From contig NZ_QDFY01000013.1 in assembly GCF_003347635.1 (NCBI RefSeq), forward strand, positions 1 to 64,000: 64,000 bases of DNA, written 5' to 3'. Every line of letters starts with the position of its first letter. The stretch's first letter is position 1. Made by a program: the position numbers and the translations under genes. The stretch is from Sphingosinicella terrae (GTDB taxonomy: Bacteria; Pseudomonadota; Alphaproteobacteria; Sphingomonadales; Sphingomonadaceae). Under the pieces are notes generated by a model, which did not search any database, was not told the origin of the DNA, and was given only the letters and a program-made list of their open reading frames with translations. Of this stretch, positions 46,065 through 56,615 are shown in pieces.

Positions 46065-47027
46065 GTGCATGGCTGGCTGATCATCGACAAACCGGTCGGG
46101 CCGGGCTCGACTCCGATCGTCGGTGCCGTGAAGAGGGCGCTGCGCGAGGGCGGCTATCCCAAAGTGAAGGTCGGCCATGGCGGGACGCTCGATCCGCTGG
46201 CGAGCGGCGTGCTGCCGGTGGCGCTCGGCGAGGCGACCAAGCTTTCCGGGCGGATGCTCGACGCCGACAAGGGCTACGATTTCACCATCGCCTTCGGCGC
46301 CGAGACCGACACGCTCGACGCCGAGGGCAAGGTGGTGGCGCATTCGGAGCGGCGGCCGACGATCGAGCAGGTCGAGGCGGTGCTGCCGCTTTTCACCGGC
46401 GCGATCGTTCAGGTGCCGCCGGCCTATTCGGCGCTGAAGGTGGAGGGGAAGCGGGCCTACGATCTGGCACGCGCCGGCGCCGAGGTGAAGCTGGCTTCGC
46501 GGCAGGTGACGGTTCACCGGCTTGCTTTGCGTCATCCTGGCGAAAGCCAGGATCTCACGGCCTCGACAGAGTCGACGAAGGAGAAGGGAGATCCCAGCTT
46601 GCGCTGGGATGACGGCAAGGGCCTGGAGCGGGTCACGCTCTCCGCCCTCGTCTCCAAGGGCACCTACATCCGCTCGCTCGCCCGCGACATCGCCCGGGCC
46701 CTTGATGGCGTCGGCCACGTCACCATGTTGCGGAGGACCAAGGCCGGGCCCTTCACCCTCGAAGGGGCGATTTCGCTGGACAAATTGGACGAACTCGCTA
46801 AGGCCCGCGACCTTGAACAGGCACTCTTGCCGCTGACGGCAGGGCTGGACGACATCCCGGCTCTTCCCGTCACCCCCGATCAGGCAGGAGCGCTCCGACA
46901 GGGGCGGATCTTGATCGGGATTGCCGCAAAGCCGGGGCTTCACCTTGCGACCGACCAGTCTGTTCCGGTCGCTTTGGTCGAAGCCGAAGCCGGAAATCTC
47001 CGGGTGGTGCGCGGCTTCAACCTCTAG
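46065..47027 (+). CDS. truB: tRNA pseudouridine(55) synthase
   Basis: A 320-residue enzyme making psi55 in the tRNA T-loop. Catalytic Asp43 is in GHGGTLDPLASGVLP; other marks are WLIIDKPVGPGS, VPPAYSALKVEGKRAYDLAR and VSKGTYIRSLARD. It starts with a GTG at 46065. About 28 residues (near 156-183, beginning RHPGESQDL) are foreign to the family and are encoded by a palindromic repeat inserted in frame; they lie between two well-conserved motifs. Confidence 0.93.
   Translation: MHGWLIIDKPVGPGSTPIVGAVKRALREGGYPKVKVGHGGTLDPLASGVLPVALGEATKLSGRMLDADKGYDFTIAFGAETDTLDAEGKVVAHSERRPTIEQVEAVLPLFTGAIVQVPPAYSALKVEGKRAYDLARAGAEVKLASRQVTVHRLALRHPGESQDLTASTESTKEKGDPSLRWDDGKGLERVTLSALVSKGTYIRSLARDIARALDGVGHVTMLRRTKAGPFTLEGAISLDKLDELAKARDLEQALLPLTAGLDDIPALPVTPDQAGALRQGRILIGIAAKPGLHLATDQSVPVALVEAEAGNLRVVRGFNL
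46530..46613. repeat. palindromic element inserted in frame within truB
   Basis: An 84-bp (28-codon) element bounded by CGTCATCC and GGATGACG, a perfect 8-bp inverted repeat. Each end folds into its own hairpin (TCCTGGCGAAAGCCAGGA at 46535-46552, ATCCCAGCTTGCGCTGGGAT at 46591-46610). The same end architecture occurs intergenically at 12143-12236. Confidence 0.85.
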
Positions 47028-47044
47028 TTCGAAAGGAATGAACG

Positions 47045-47314
47045 ATGTCGGTCACCGCCGAGCGCAAGCAGGAACTGATCAACGACAATGCCCGCACTTC
47101 GGGCGATACCGGTTCGCCGGAGGTGCAGGTCGCGATCCTCACCGAGCGGATCAGCAATCTCACCGAGCATTTCAAGACCCACGCCAAGGACAATCACAGC
47201 CGGCGCGGCCTGCTGATGCTCGTCAACAAGCGCCGCTCGCTGCTCGATTATCTCAAGGGCAAGGACGAAGCGCGCTACACCGCCCTCATCGCGAAGCTCG
47301 GGCTTCGCAAGTAA
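47045..47314 (+). CDS. rpsO: 30S ribosomal protein S15
   Basis: An 89-residue S15, exact family length: [39 protein letters not shown] and [20 protein letters not shown]. It binds 16S rRNA and its own mRNA. A terminator follows before pnp, the usual rpsO-pnp order. Confidence 0.97.
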   Translation: MSVTAERKQELINDNARTSGDTGSPEVQVAILTERISNLTEHFKTHAKDNHSRRGLLMLVNKRRSLLDYLKGKDEARYTALIAKLGLRK

Positions 47315-47320
47315 CCGGAA

Positions 47321-47345
47321 ACGGCCTCCTCGCGAGGCCGTTTTT
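47321..47345 (+). terminator. intrinsic terminator after rpsO
   Basis: ACGGCCTC/GAGGCCGT stem (8 bp) around CTCGC, followed by TTTTTC. Probably partially read through into pnp, as in other rpsO-pnp operons. Confidence 0.88.
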
Positions 47346-47467
47346 CGTATCGGGCCCGCGCAATCCGGCGCGGACTCGATGGGACCGATCGGGTCCGACC
47401 AGGCGGGCGAGAGCGCCCGCACAGAGGCCCCGGCCGCATAGGGCGGCCGGACGCAAGGAAAACATAC

Positions 47468-49834
<2,367 letters not shown>

Positions 49835-49866
49835 TCCGCAGCGACCGCTCGGACGGTTCAAGAAGA

Positions 49867-49894
49867 AGGGGCCCCGGCGACGGGGCCCCTTTTG
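49867..49894 (+). terminator. intrinsic terminator after pnp
   Basis: GGGGCCCC/GGGGCCCC (perfect 8-9 bp stem around CGGCGACG) followed by TTTTG, 33 bp after the pnp stop. Confidence 0.87.
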
Positions 49895-49957
49895 TATTGG
49901 GAGAGCGGGCTTGCCCGATGACCGAAGCGCCGGATCCGTCGATCCTGCCGAAAGGGT

Positions 49958-50179
49958 CTAGGCAGCAACCTTCGGCGCTGACGAGGCGGCTTCCTGCGCG
50001 ACCTCCGCCGTGTCGAAGCGGCGGACCAGCCGTCCCCCGCACCACAGCTCGACCGGTTGGTCGACGGCGCGACGCTGGGCGATGCCGATCGCCACTTCGT
50101 CGTTGACCGCGTCGAAGGATTCCTCCCGCTCGAAATAGCCCATGGTCGGGCTGACGAAATGGAGGCTGTAATAGGACAT
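49958..50179 (-). CDS. small conserved-looking protein, unknown function
   Basis: A 73-residue cytoplasmic protein: YYSLHFVSPTMGYFEREESF, DEVAIGIAQRRAVDQPVELW and CGGRLVRRFD. Compact and well-formed, with an alanine-rich tail; no known domain. It is on the opposite strand to pnp and nasT. Confidence 0.7.
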   Translation of the reverse strand: MSYYSLHFVSPTMGYFEREESFDAVNDEVAIGIAQRRAVDQPVELWCGGRLVRRFDTAEVAQEAASSAPKVAA

Positions 50180-50480
50180 CGATGATCCCTCGTGATGGGC
50201 CGTCCGCAGGGAACCGGCCGGGACAGCCGGGCGATCGGGCCCAAGGAGGAAATGCTCGACTCCTCAGAGCGGTTCCGGAACTGGCTGTTAATCTGCGGTT
50301 TAATATTGCGCAGTGCGGCAGGACGGTGCCGGGACGCGCCGGGCGCCGTCGCTTCGAAGCCGATGAGAGCCCCTCGCCTTCGGCCCACGGCGCCTTTAGC
50401 CTGGTGCAGGCCCAGCCAAAAGGCGGTGAAAACTTAACCCTGGCTTGCCGGAATGCTGCGGCGCAGCATAGCAACGCGCG
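50180..50480. other. gene-free region upstream of nasT
   Basis: About 300 bp between the divergent small gene and nasT. The AT-richer patch GTTAATCTGCGGTTTAATATT (about 50287-50307) could hold a promoter. I found no clean sigma-54 (GG-N10-GC) or sigma-70 pair, no gene and no repeat. Confidence 0.4.
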
Positions 50481-51062
50481 GTGCGCATCGCGATCATCGA
50501 CGAGAAAGCGGGCCGGGCGAGCATCATCCAGGAGGGTCTCGTCGAGGCCGGTCTCACCGACAGCGTCGTCGTCACCGAACGCACCGGCCTGCTCGCCCGG
50601 CTCGAGGCGATCGGCCCCGAGGTGGTGCTGATCGACCTCGAAAATCCCGGCCGCGACGTGCTCGAGGAATATTTCGCCGTCTCCCGGGCGCTGGCGCGAC
50701 CGATCGCCATGTTCGTCGACCAGAGCGACGAGGAATCGACGGCAGCCGCGATCGATGCCGGCGTCTCGGCCTATATCGTCGACGGCCTCGCCAAGAGCCG
50801 GATCAAGCCGATCCTCGATCTCGCGGTGCGGCGCTTCCAGGCCTTCTCCAAGCTCCAGCGCGAGCTTCACGAGGCACGGAGCGCGCTCGCCGAGCGCGCG
50901 GTGATCGATCGGGCCAAGGCGATCCTGATGGCGCGGCGGCGGATCGACGAGCCGGCCGCCTATGCCCTGCTGCGCAGCCACGCGATGCGCTCCAATCGCC
51001 GCATCGCCGAGGTGGCCGAGGCGATCGTCACCGCCGAGACTCTGATGGGAGGGGAGGGATGA
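50481..51062 (+). CDS. nasT: ANTAR-domain nitrate antiterminator NasT
   Basis: A 193-residue regulator. An N-terminal receiver-like domain (IAIIDEKAG; Asp52 in VVLIDLENP) is followed by an ANTAR RNA-binding domain (about 128-190: RAVIDRAKAILMARRRIDEP, AYALLRSHAMRSNRRIAEVA). ANTAR proteins bind paired hexaloop hairpins and prevent termination. The start is a GTG at 50481. The stop overlaps the nasS start by 4 bp (ATGA). Confidence 0.92.
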   Translation: MRIAIIDEKAGRASIIQEGLVEAGLTDSVVVTERTGLLARLEAIGPEVVLIDLENPGRDVLEEYFAVSRALARPIAMFVDQSDEESTAAAIDAGVSAYIVDGLAKSRIKPILDLAVRRFQAFSKLQRELHEARSALAERAVIDRAKAILMARRRIDEPAAYALLRSHAMRSNRRIAEVAEAIVTAETLMGGEG

Positions 51063-52273
51063 CGCTCGACCGGATCCGGATCGGCTTCCTGCCGCTGGTC
51101 GATGCCGGCGTGCCGATCCTGGCGCACGAGCTCGGCCTGGCCGAGGAGGAGGGCCTGTCGATCGAGCTGGTTCGCGACATGACCTGGGCGACGGTGCGCG
51201 ACCGCCTGCTCTACGGCCATAGCGACGCCGCCCACTTAGTCGCGCCGCTGGCGATCGCGACCAGCCTTGGCCGGGGGCGCCCGCCGGCATCGCTGTCGGT
51301 GCCGTTCGTGCTCGGCCTCAACGGCAATGCCGTCACGCTGGCGCCCGATCTCGCCGACGCGGTAGTGCCGGGGCGCGGACTCGGCGATCCGCGCGCCGCG
51401 GGGATACGGCTCGCGCAGGCGGCGCGCGCGCGGCGCGAACGCGGAGCGCGCGTCCGCATCGGCGTCGTCCATCGCTATTCGAGCCACAATTACATGCTGC
51501 GCTACTGGCTGGCCGAATGCGGGCTGCGGCCGGACGAGGACATCGAGATCGTCACGATCAGCCCGCCCTTCGCCGCCGATGCGCTGGCGGCGGGCGAGGT
51601 GGACGGGATCTGCGTCGGCGAGCCCTGGAACAGCGTCGCCGTCGAACGCGGCGCCGGCCGGATCGTGCTGGTGACGGCGCAGATCTGGCGCCGCGGCGTC
51701 GAAAAGGTGCTGGCCTTGCGCACGCGCCGGATGGAGGAGGCCCCCGATCTGGTCGACCGCCTGATCCGCGCACTGCACCGCGCCGCCGCGCGCTTCGCCG
51801 ATCCGGCGCTGGCCGACATCCATGCCTCGATCCTGGCGCGACCGGCCTATCTCGACGGCTCGGCCGACATGATCCGGCGCGCCATCTCGGACCGGATCCT
51901 GCTCGGCCGGGGCACCGAGCCGGTCCACATCCCCGATTTCATGTTCCAATATCGCCAAGGGGCGAATTTTCCGTGGGTGAGCCAGGCCGCGTGGCTCTAC
52001 TCCCAGATGGTGCGATGGGACAAAAGCGCCTTCTCGGAGGCGGATGCCGAGCGAGCGCGGCGGGTGTTCCGGCCCGACGTCTATCGGCGCGCGCTGGCCG
52101 GCACCGGCGCGCCGCTGCCCGGCGCCAGCTCGAAGCTCGAGGGCGCGATCGACGGCGAGCTCGGCGCCGGATCGGTCCAGGGCCGGCTGCTGCTCGGCAC
52201 CGACCTGTTCTTCGACGGCCGCGCCTTCGATCCCGACCATATCGCCGATTATCTGCGCGCCCTCCCGGGCTGA
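51059..52273 (+). CDS. nasS: nitrate sensor NasS (NrtA/CmpA family)
   Basis: A 404-residue protein of the nitrate-binding NrtA/CmpA family that lacks a signal peptide, so it stays in the cytosol, as in NasS. Marks are IGFLPLVDAGVPILAHELGL, VPFVLGLNGNAVTL, HRYSSHNYMLRYWLAECG, DGICVGEPWNSVAVE and GANFPWVSQAAWLYSQM. In known systems NasS holds NasT until nitrate (or nitrite) binds. Overlaps nasT by 4 bp. Confidence 0.92.
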   Translation: MTLDRIRIGFLPLVDAGVPILAHELGLAEEEGLSIELVRDMTWATVRDRLLYGHSDAAHLVAPLAIATSLGRGRPPASLSVPFVLGLNGNAVTLAPDLADAVVPGRGLGDPRAAGIRLAQAARARRERGARVRIGVVHRYSSHNYMLRYWLAECGLRPDEDIEIVTISPPFAADALAAGEVDGICVGEPWNSVAVERGAGRIVLVTAQIWRRGVEKVLALRTRRMEEAPDLVDRLIRALHRAAARFADPALADIHASILARPAYLDGSADMIRRAISDRILLGRGTEPVHIPDFMFQYRQGANFPWVSQAAWLYSQMVRWDKSAFSEADAERARRVFRPDVYRRALAGTGAPLPGASSKLEGAIDGELGAGSVQGRLLLGTDLFFDGRAFDPDHIADYLRALPG

Positions 52274-52402
52274 GACGCGTGCGCGGGGCGCAAGAGCGCG
52301 GCTGCAATTGCTGCATGCGCGAAATTTGTTGCAGTGCAGCGGCGAACGACTATCCTTCTTCGAGTCGGGCAAAGACGTCCGACCTCACAGAACCATTCCG
52401 GC

Positions 52403-52464
52403 CGTCCAGCGCGGGGCGACGGGAATAAGGCGGCCGATGACCGGCCGCTACAGGCAATGGTGCC
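52403..52464 (+). promoter_or_regulatory. ANTAR-type two-hairpin antitermination element
   Basis: Hairpin P1 (52403-52418): CGTCC/GGGCG stem with one G-U pair and the hexaloop AGCGCG. Hairpin P2 (52453-52464): GGC/GCC stem with hexaloop AATGGT. Both loops have A at position 1 and G at position 4, the ANTAR signature. The 3' arm of P2 (52462-52464) is also the first three bases of the terminator 5' arm, so the two structures compete. P2's stem is only three base pairs as drawn. A strong extra hairpin (GCGGCCG/CGGCCGC, 52430-52448) lies between them. Confidence 0.72.
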
Positions 52465-52505
52465 GCCCGACAGGCCGAGACCCGGCATGTCGAGGCGGCT
52501 TTTTT
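52462..52505 (+). terminator. leader terminator of the nitrate operon (attenuator)
   Basis: GCCGCC-CGACA pairs with TGTCG-A-GGCGGC (11 pairs, one bulged A), immediately followed by six T. It ends 20 bp before the narK start, between the regulators and the structural genes, so it would block narK-nirBD-nasA unless antiterminated. Confidence 0.88.
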
Positions 52506-52524
52506 CGTTTCGGCGAGGTATTGC

Positions 52525-53781
52525 ATGACCGCGACCCCAAATCCCTTCCCGAGCCACCTGCCGCGCCGGCCGGCGCGGCCGGGCTTCTGGTCCACCGGCC
52601 ACCGCCCGACCTTGTTCGCCGCCTTCCTCTATTTCGACCTCGCCTTCATGGTCTGGGTCCTGCTCGGTCCGCTCGCGCCGGACATAGCGCGAGAGCTCGG
52701 GCTCGATCCCGCTCGAACGGGGCTGATGGTGGCGCTGCCGACGCTGGCCGGAGCAATGCTTCGGATCCTGCTCGGCCTGCTGGTCGACCGGATCGGGCCG
52801 AAGCTGACCGGGACGATCGCCCAGATCGTCGTCATCCTCGGTCTCGGCGCCGCCTGGGCGATCGGGGTTCGATCGTTCGGGGGCACGATCGCCCTCGGCC
52901 TCGTCCTCGGCGTGGCGGGAGCGAGCTTCGCCGTCGCTCTGCCTTTGGCCAGCCGCTGGTACCCGCCCGAACATCAGGGCAAGGCGATGGGCATTGCCGG
53001 CATGGGAAATAGCGGCACCGTGCTCGCCGCCTTGTTCGCGCCGATGCTCGCCGCCGCCTTCGGCTGGAACGCCGTGCTCGGCCTCGTCACCCTTCCCCTG
53101 ACGCTCGTCCTCCTCCTCTATCTCTTCCTTGCGCGGGATCCGCCGGGGCGACCGCCGGCGCGATCGCCCGCCGGCTATCTCGCCCCCTTGCGGACCCGCG
53201 ACGCCTGGTGGTTCATGTTCCTCTACGGCGTAACCTTCGGCGGCTTCTCCGGCCTGGCGGCATCGCTCTCGCTCTACTTCACCGACCGGTTCGCGCTCTC
53301 GACCGTCGCCGCCGGCTATTGCACCGCCGCCTGCGTCTTCGCCGGATCCCTGGTCCGCCCGATCGGCGGCGCGCTCGCCGACCGCTTCGGCGGCGCCGGC
53401 ACGCTCAGTCTCGTCTATCTGGTCGCGGCGATCGCCCTGATCGGGATCAGCTTCGGCCCGGCCACGGTGCCGGCCGCGCTCGCTTTGTTCGTCCTCGCCA
53501 TGCTCGCCCTCGGCGCGGGAAACGGCGCCGTCTTCCAGCTCGTCCCGCAGCGCTTTCCGGGCGAGATCGGGGTGATGACCGGGCTGGTCGGCATGGCCGG
53601 CGGGGTCGGCGGCTTCTACCTCGCTTCGAGCCTCGGCTTCGCGCGCCAGGCGGTGGGAAGCTACCAGCCCGGCTTCCTGATCTTCGCGGCGCTGGCGGTG
53701 ATCGCCCTGGCCGGGGTCAACCGGGTCAAGCGGCGCTGGCGATCGAGCTGGGGGCTCGACGCCAAGGGAGTGCGGATCTGA
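52525..53781 (+). CDS. narK: NarK/NasA-type nitrate/nitrite MFS transporter
   Basis: A 418-residue carrier with about 12 helices. The nitrate-porter signatures are GVAGASFAVALPLASRWYPP, GIAGMGNSGTVLA and GAGNGAVFQLVPQRFP. It begins right after the leader terminator. Its TGA shares a base with the nirB ATG, so nitrate uptake and reduction are co-translated. Confidence 0.93.
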   Translation: MTATPNPFPSHLPRRPARPGFWSTGHRPTLFAAFLYFDLAFMVWVLLGPLAPDIARELGLDPARTGLMVALPTLAGAMLRILLGLLVDRIGPKLTGTIAQIVVILGLGAAWAIGVRSFGGTIALGLVLGVAGASFAVALPLASRWYPPEHQGKAMGIAGMGNSGTVLAALFAPMLAAAFGWNAVLGLVTLPLTLVLLLYLFLARDPPGRPPARSPAGYLAPLRTRDAWWFMFLYGVTFGGFSGLAASLSLYFTDRFALSTVAAGYCTAACVFAGSLVRPIGGALADRFGGAGTLSLVYLVAAIALIGISFGPATVPAALALFVLAMLALGAGNGAVFQLVPQRFPGEIGVMTGLVGMAGGVGGFYLASSLGFARQAVGSYQPGFLIFAALAVIALAGVNRVKRRWRSSWGLDAKGVRI

Positions 53782-56264
53782 TGAGCCGGCACTGGACCCC
53801 GCCCGCGGACCCGGCGGACGCGCGGCCGCGCCTCGTCGTCATCGGCAACGGCATGGCCGGCTGCCGCGCCGTCGAGGAGCTGCTCGCCCGCGATCCGGAC
53901 CGCTACCGGATCACGATCATCGGCGCCGAGCCGCACGTCAATTACAACCGGATCATGCTCTCGCCCTTGCTCGCCGGCGAGAAGAGCTTCGACGAGATCG
54001 TCATCAACGACGCCGGCTGGTACGAGGAGAACAAGATCGCCCTCGTGTCGGGGGACCCGGCCGTGGCGGTCGACCGGAGGGCGAAACGAGTGACGACGCG
54101 CAGCGGCGCCGCCATCCCCTACGACAAGCTGCTGCTCGCCACCGGCTCGGATCCCGTCATCATCCCGGTGCCCGGCCACGACCTGCCCGGCGTGGTGGCC
54201 TTCAGGGAACTGGCCGACGTCGACGCGATGCTCGCGGCGGCCGAGGACGGCGGCGAGGCGGTGGTGATCGGCGGCGGCCTGCTCGGCCTCGAGGCGGCGC
54301 ACGGCCTCTCGCGCCGCGGCATGCGGGTGACCGTCGTCCATCTCATGCCGACCTTGATGGAGCGCCAGCTCGACGAGGCAGCCGGCTGGCTGCTCAAGTC
54401 CAGCCTCGAGGCGCGAGGGCAGACCATCCTGACCTCCGCCTCGACCCGCGAGATTTACGGGGGCGGACGCGTCGAGGGTGTCCGGCTCGAGGATGGCCGC
54501 GAGGTGCCGGCGCGGCTGGTGGTGATGGCGGTCGGGATCCGCCCCAATGCCGCGCTGGCGCGCGAGGCGGGCCTCGAGGTCGGCCGTGGCGTCGTCGTCG
54601 ACGATCATATGGTGACGAGCGACCCGGACGTGCTCGCGGTCGGGGAATGCGCCGAGCATCGCGGCCAATGCTACGGGCTGGTGGCGCCGATCTGGGACAT
54701 GTGCCGCGCCGTCGCCGACGGGCTCACCACGGGCCCGCGCCCCTATGCCGGCTCGGCCGTGTCGACCAAGCTCAAGGTCTCCGGAATCGACGTCTTCTCG
54801 GCGGGCGACCTGGCCGGCGGCGCGGGCTGCGAGGACATCGTCCTGCGGGACGCGGCGCGCGGCGTCTACAAAAGGCTGATCGTCCAGGGCGAGCGGCTGG
54901 TCGGCGCGGTGCTCTACGGCGACACCGAGGACGGCAATTGGTATTTCCAGCTGCTCCGCGAGGGCGCCGACATCGCGCCGCTGCGCGACAACATCATCTT
55001 CGGCCGCGCCTTCGCGGAGGGCGGCGCCGCGGACCCTAAGGACGCCGTTGCGGCACTGCCCGACGAGGCGGAGATCTGCGGCTGCAACGGCGTGTGCAAG
55101 GGCAGGATCATAGCCGCCATCGCCGAGCAGGGCGCGGCGACGCTGGACGACGTGCGCGCTCTCACCAAGGCCTCGGCGTCGTGCGGATCGTGCACGGGAC
55201 CGGTCGAGGCGCTGCTCGCCTCGACGCTCGGCGAGTCCTATGCCGGCGAGCGCGCCGTCCGGACGATGTGCAAATGCACCAGCTTCGGCCATGGCGACGT
55301 GCGGCGCGAGATCGTCGCTCAGGGGATGAAGTCGATTCCCGAGGTGATGCACAAGCTGCACTGGGCGACGCCGGACGGCTGCGCCTCCTGCCGGCCGGCG
55401 CTCAATTACTATCTGCTCTGCGCCTGGCCGGGCGATTATGCGGACGACGAGCAGAGCCGCTTCGTCAACGAGCGGCTCCACGCCAACATCCAGAAGGACG
55501 GCACCTATTCGGTGGTGCCGCGCATGTGGGGCGGGATCACCAGCCCGAAGGAATTGCGGGCGATCGCCGACGTCGTCGAGAAATATGACGCGAAGATGGT
55601 CAAGGTCACCGGCGGCCAGCGGCTCGACATCTTCGGCATTCGCAAGGAGGACCTGCCGGCGGTCTGGGCAGACCTCAACGCGGCCGGCATGGTCTCGGGC
55701 CACGCCTACGGCAAGGCGCTGCGGACGGTGAAGACCTGCGTCGGCTCCGAATGGTGCCGGTTCGGCACCCAGGATTCGACCGGACTCGGCGTCCGGCTGG
55801 AGCAGATGAGCTGGGGCAGCTGGATGCCCCACAAGTTCAAGATGGCGGTGTCGGGCTGCCCCCGCAATTGCGCCGAGGCGACGATCAAGGATTTCGGCGT
55901 GATCTGCGTCGACAGCGGCTACGAACTGCATGTCGGCGGCAATGGCGGCATCAGGCTGAGGGGCACCGACCTCCTGTGCAAGGTGGAGACCGAGGCGGAG
56001 GCGATCGAATATTGCGCCGCCTTCGTGCAGCTCTACCGCGAGGAAGCGCATTATCTCGAGCGGACGGCGCCGTGGATCGAGCGGGTCGGGATCGAGCCGA
56101 TCCGGGCCCGTATCCTCGATCCGGCGAGCCGCGGCGCGCTCGCCGAGAGGTTCCGCCAGTCGCAGCGGCACAGCCAGCACGATCCGTGGGCGCAGCGCGC
56201 GCGCGGTCGCGACCGCCACCTCCACCACCATCTGGCCGAGGTCCGGCCGAAGGAGAATGCCTGA
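53781..56264 (+). CDS. nirB: assimilatory NAD(P)H nitrite reductase, large subunit
   Basis: An 827-residue cytosolic enzyme reducing nitrite to ammonium. Order: FAD/NAD(P)H domain (VVIGNGMAGCRAVEEL at about 13-28; VVIGGGLLGLEAAHGL near 155-170); BFD-like [2Fe-2S] domain (CGCNGVCKG near 433, CGSCTG near 463); sulfite/nitrite-reductase domain with the [4Fe-4S]-siroheme cysteines CVGSEWC (about 653-659) and CPRNC (about 692-696). All clusters look complete. Overlaps nirD by 3 bp. Confidence 0.96.
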   Translation: MSRHWTPPADPADARPRLVVIGNGMAGCRAVEELLARDPDRYRITIIGAEPHVNYNRIMLSPLLAGEKSFDEIVINDAGWYEENKIALVSGDPAVAVDRRAKRVTTRSGAAIPYDKLLLATGSDPVIIPVPGHDLPGVVAFRELADVDAMLAAAEDGGEAVVIGGGLLGLEAAHGLSRRGMRVTVVHLMPTLMERQLDEAAGWLLKSSLEARGQTILTSASTREIYGGGRVEGVRLEDGREVPARLVVMAVGIRPNAALAREAGLEVGRGVVVDDHMVTSDPDVLAVGECAEHRGQCYGLVAPIWDMCRAVADGLTTGPRPYAGSAVSTKLKVSGIDVFSAGDLAGGAGCEDIVLRDAARGVYKRLIVQGERLVGAVLYGDTEDGNWYFQLLREGADIAPLRDNIIFGRAFAEGGAADPKDAVAALPDEAEICGCNGVCKGRIIAAIAEQGAATLDDVRALTKASASCGSCTGPVEALLASTLGESYAGERAVRTMCKCTSFGHGDVRREIVAQGMKSIPEVMHKLHWATPDGCASCRPALNYYLLCAWPGDYADDEQSRFVNERLHANIQKDGTYSVVPRMWGGITSPKELRAIADVVEKYDAKMVKVTGGQRLDIFGIRKEDLPAVWADLNAAGMVSGHAYGKALRTVKTCVGSEWCRFGTQDSTGLGVRLEQMSWGSWMPHKFKMAVSGCPRNCAEATIKDFGVICVDSGYELHVGGNGGIRLRGTDLLCKVETEAEAIEYCAAFVQLYREEAHYLERTAPWIERVGIEPIRARILDPASRGALAERFRQSQRHSQHDPWAQRARGRDRHLHHHLAEVRPKENA

Positions 56265-56614
56265 TGGATCGCAGCCTGTTCGGCGAGTGGCTGGACCTCG
56301 GCCCGATCGAGGACATCCCGCTGCGCGGCGCCCGCAGCGTCCCCGTCCAGGGCGGCGAGGAGATCGCCGTCTTCCGCACCGGGGAGGGCCGCGTCTACGC
56401 CCTGGTCAACAAATGCCCGCATCGCGCCGGACCGCTCAGCCAGGGCATCGTCCATGGCGACAAGGTCGCCTGTCCGCTGCACAATTGGGTCATCTCGCTC
56501 GCCACCGGCCAGGCCGAGGGCGCCGACATCGGCTGCACGCCGACAATCGAGGTGCGGGTCGTCTCCGGCCGGGTGCAGCTCAAGCGCGCGGCGGTGGTGG
56601 GCCGCGCCGCCTGA
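56264..56614 (+). CDS. nirD: nitrite reductase small subunit (Rieske type)
   Basis: A 116-residue Rieske-like subunit. The [2Fe-2S] ligands CPHRAG and CPLHNW are both present, so this NirD probably carries a real cluster (the E. coli protein does not). The ATG overlaps the nirB stop, and nasA begins 1 bp after its stop. Confidence 0.92.
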   Translation: MDRSLFGEWLDLGPIEDIPLRGARSVPVQGGEEIAVFRTGEGRVYALVNKCPHRAGPLSQGIVHGDKVACPLHNWVISLATGQAEGADIGCTPTIEVRVVSGRVQLKRAAVVGRAA

Positions 56615-56615
56615 G

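Noticed and set aside
50400-50480. Possible sigma-54 promoter before nasT
   Set aside because: TGG...GC pairs with 11-bp spacing or poor flanks only; none meets the GG-N10-GC pattern convincingly.
53661-56231. Long minus-strand open frame opposite nirB
   Set aside because: Antisense to nirB, which has all cofactor motifs.
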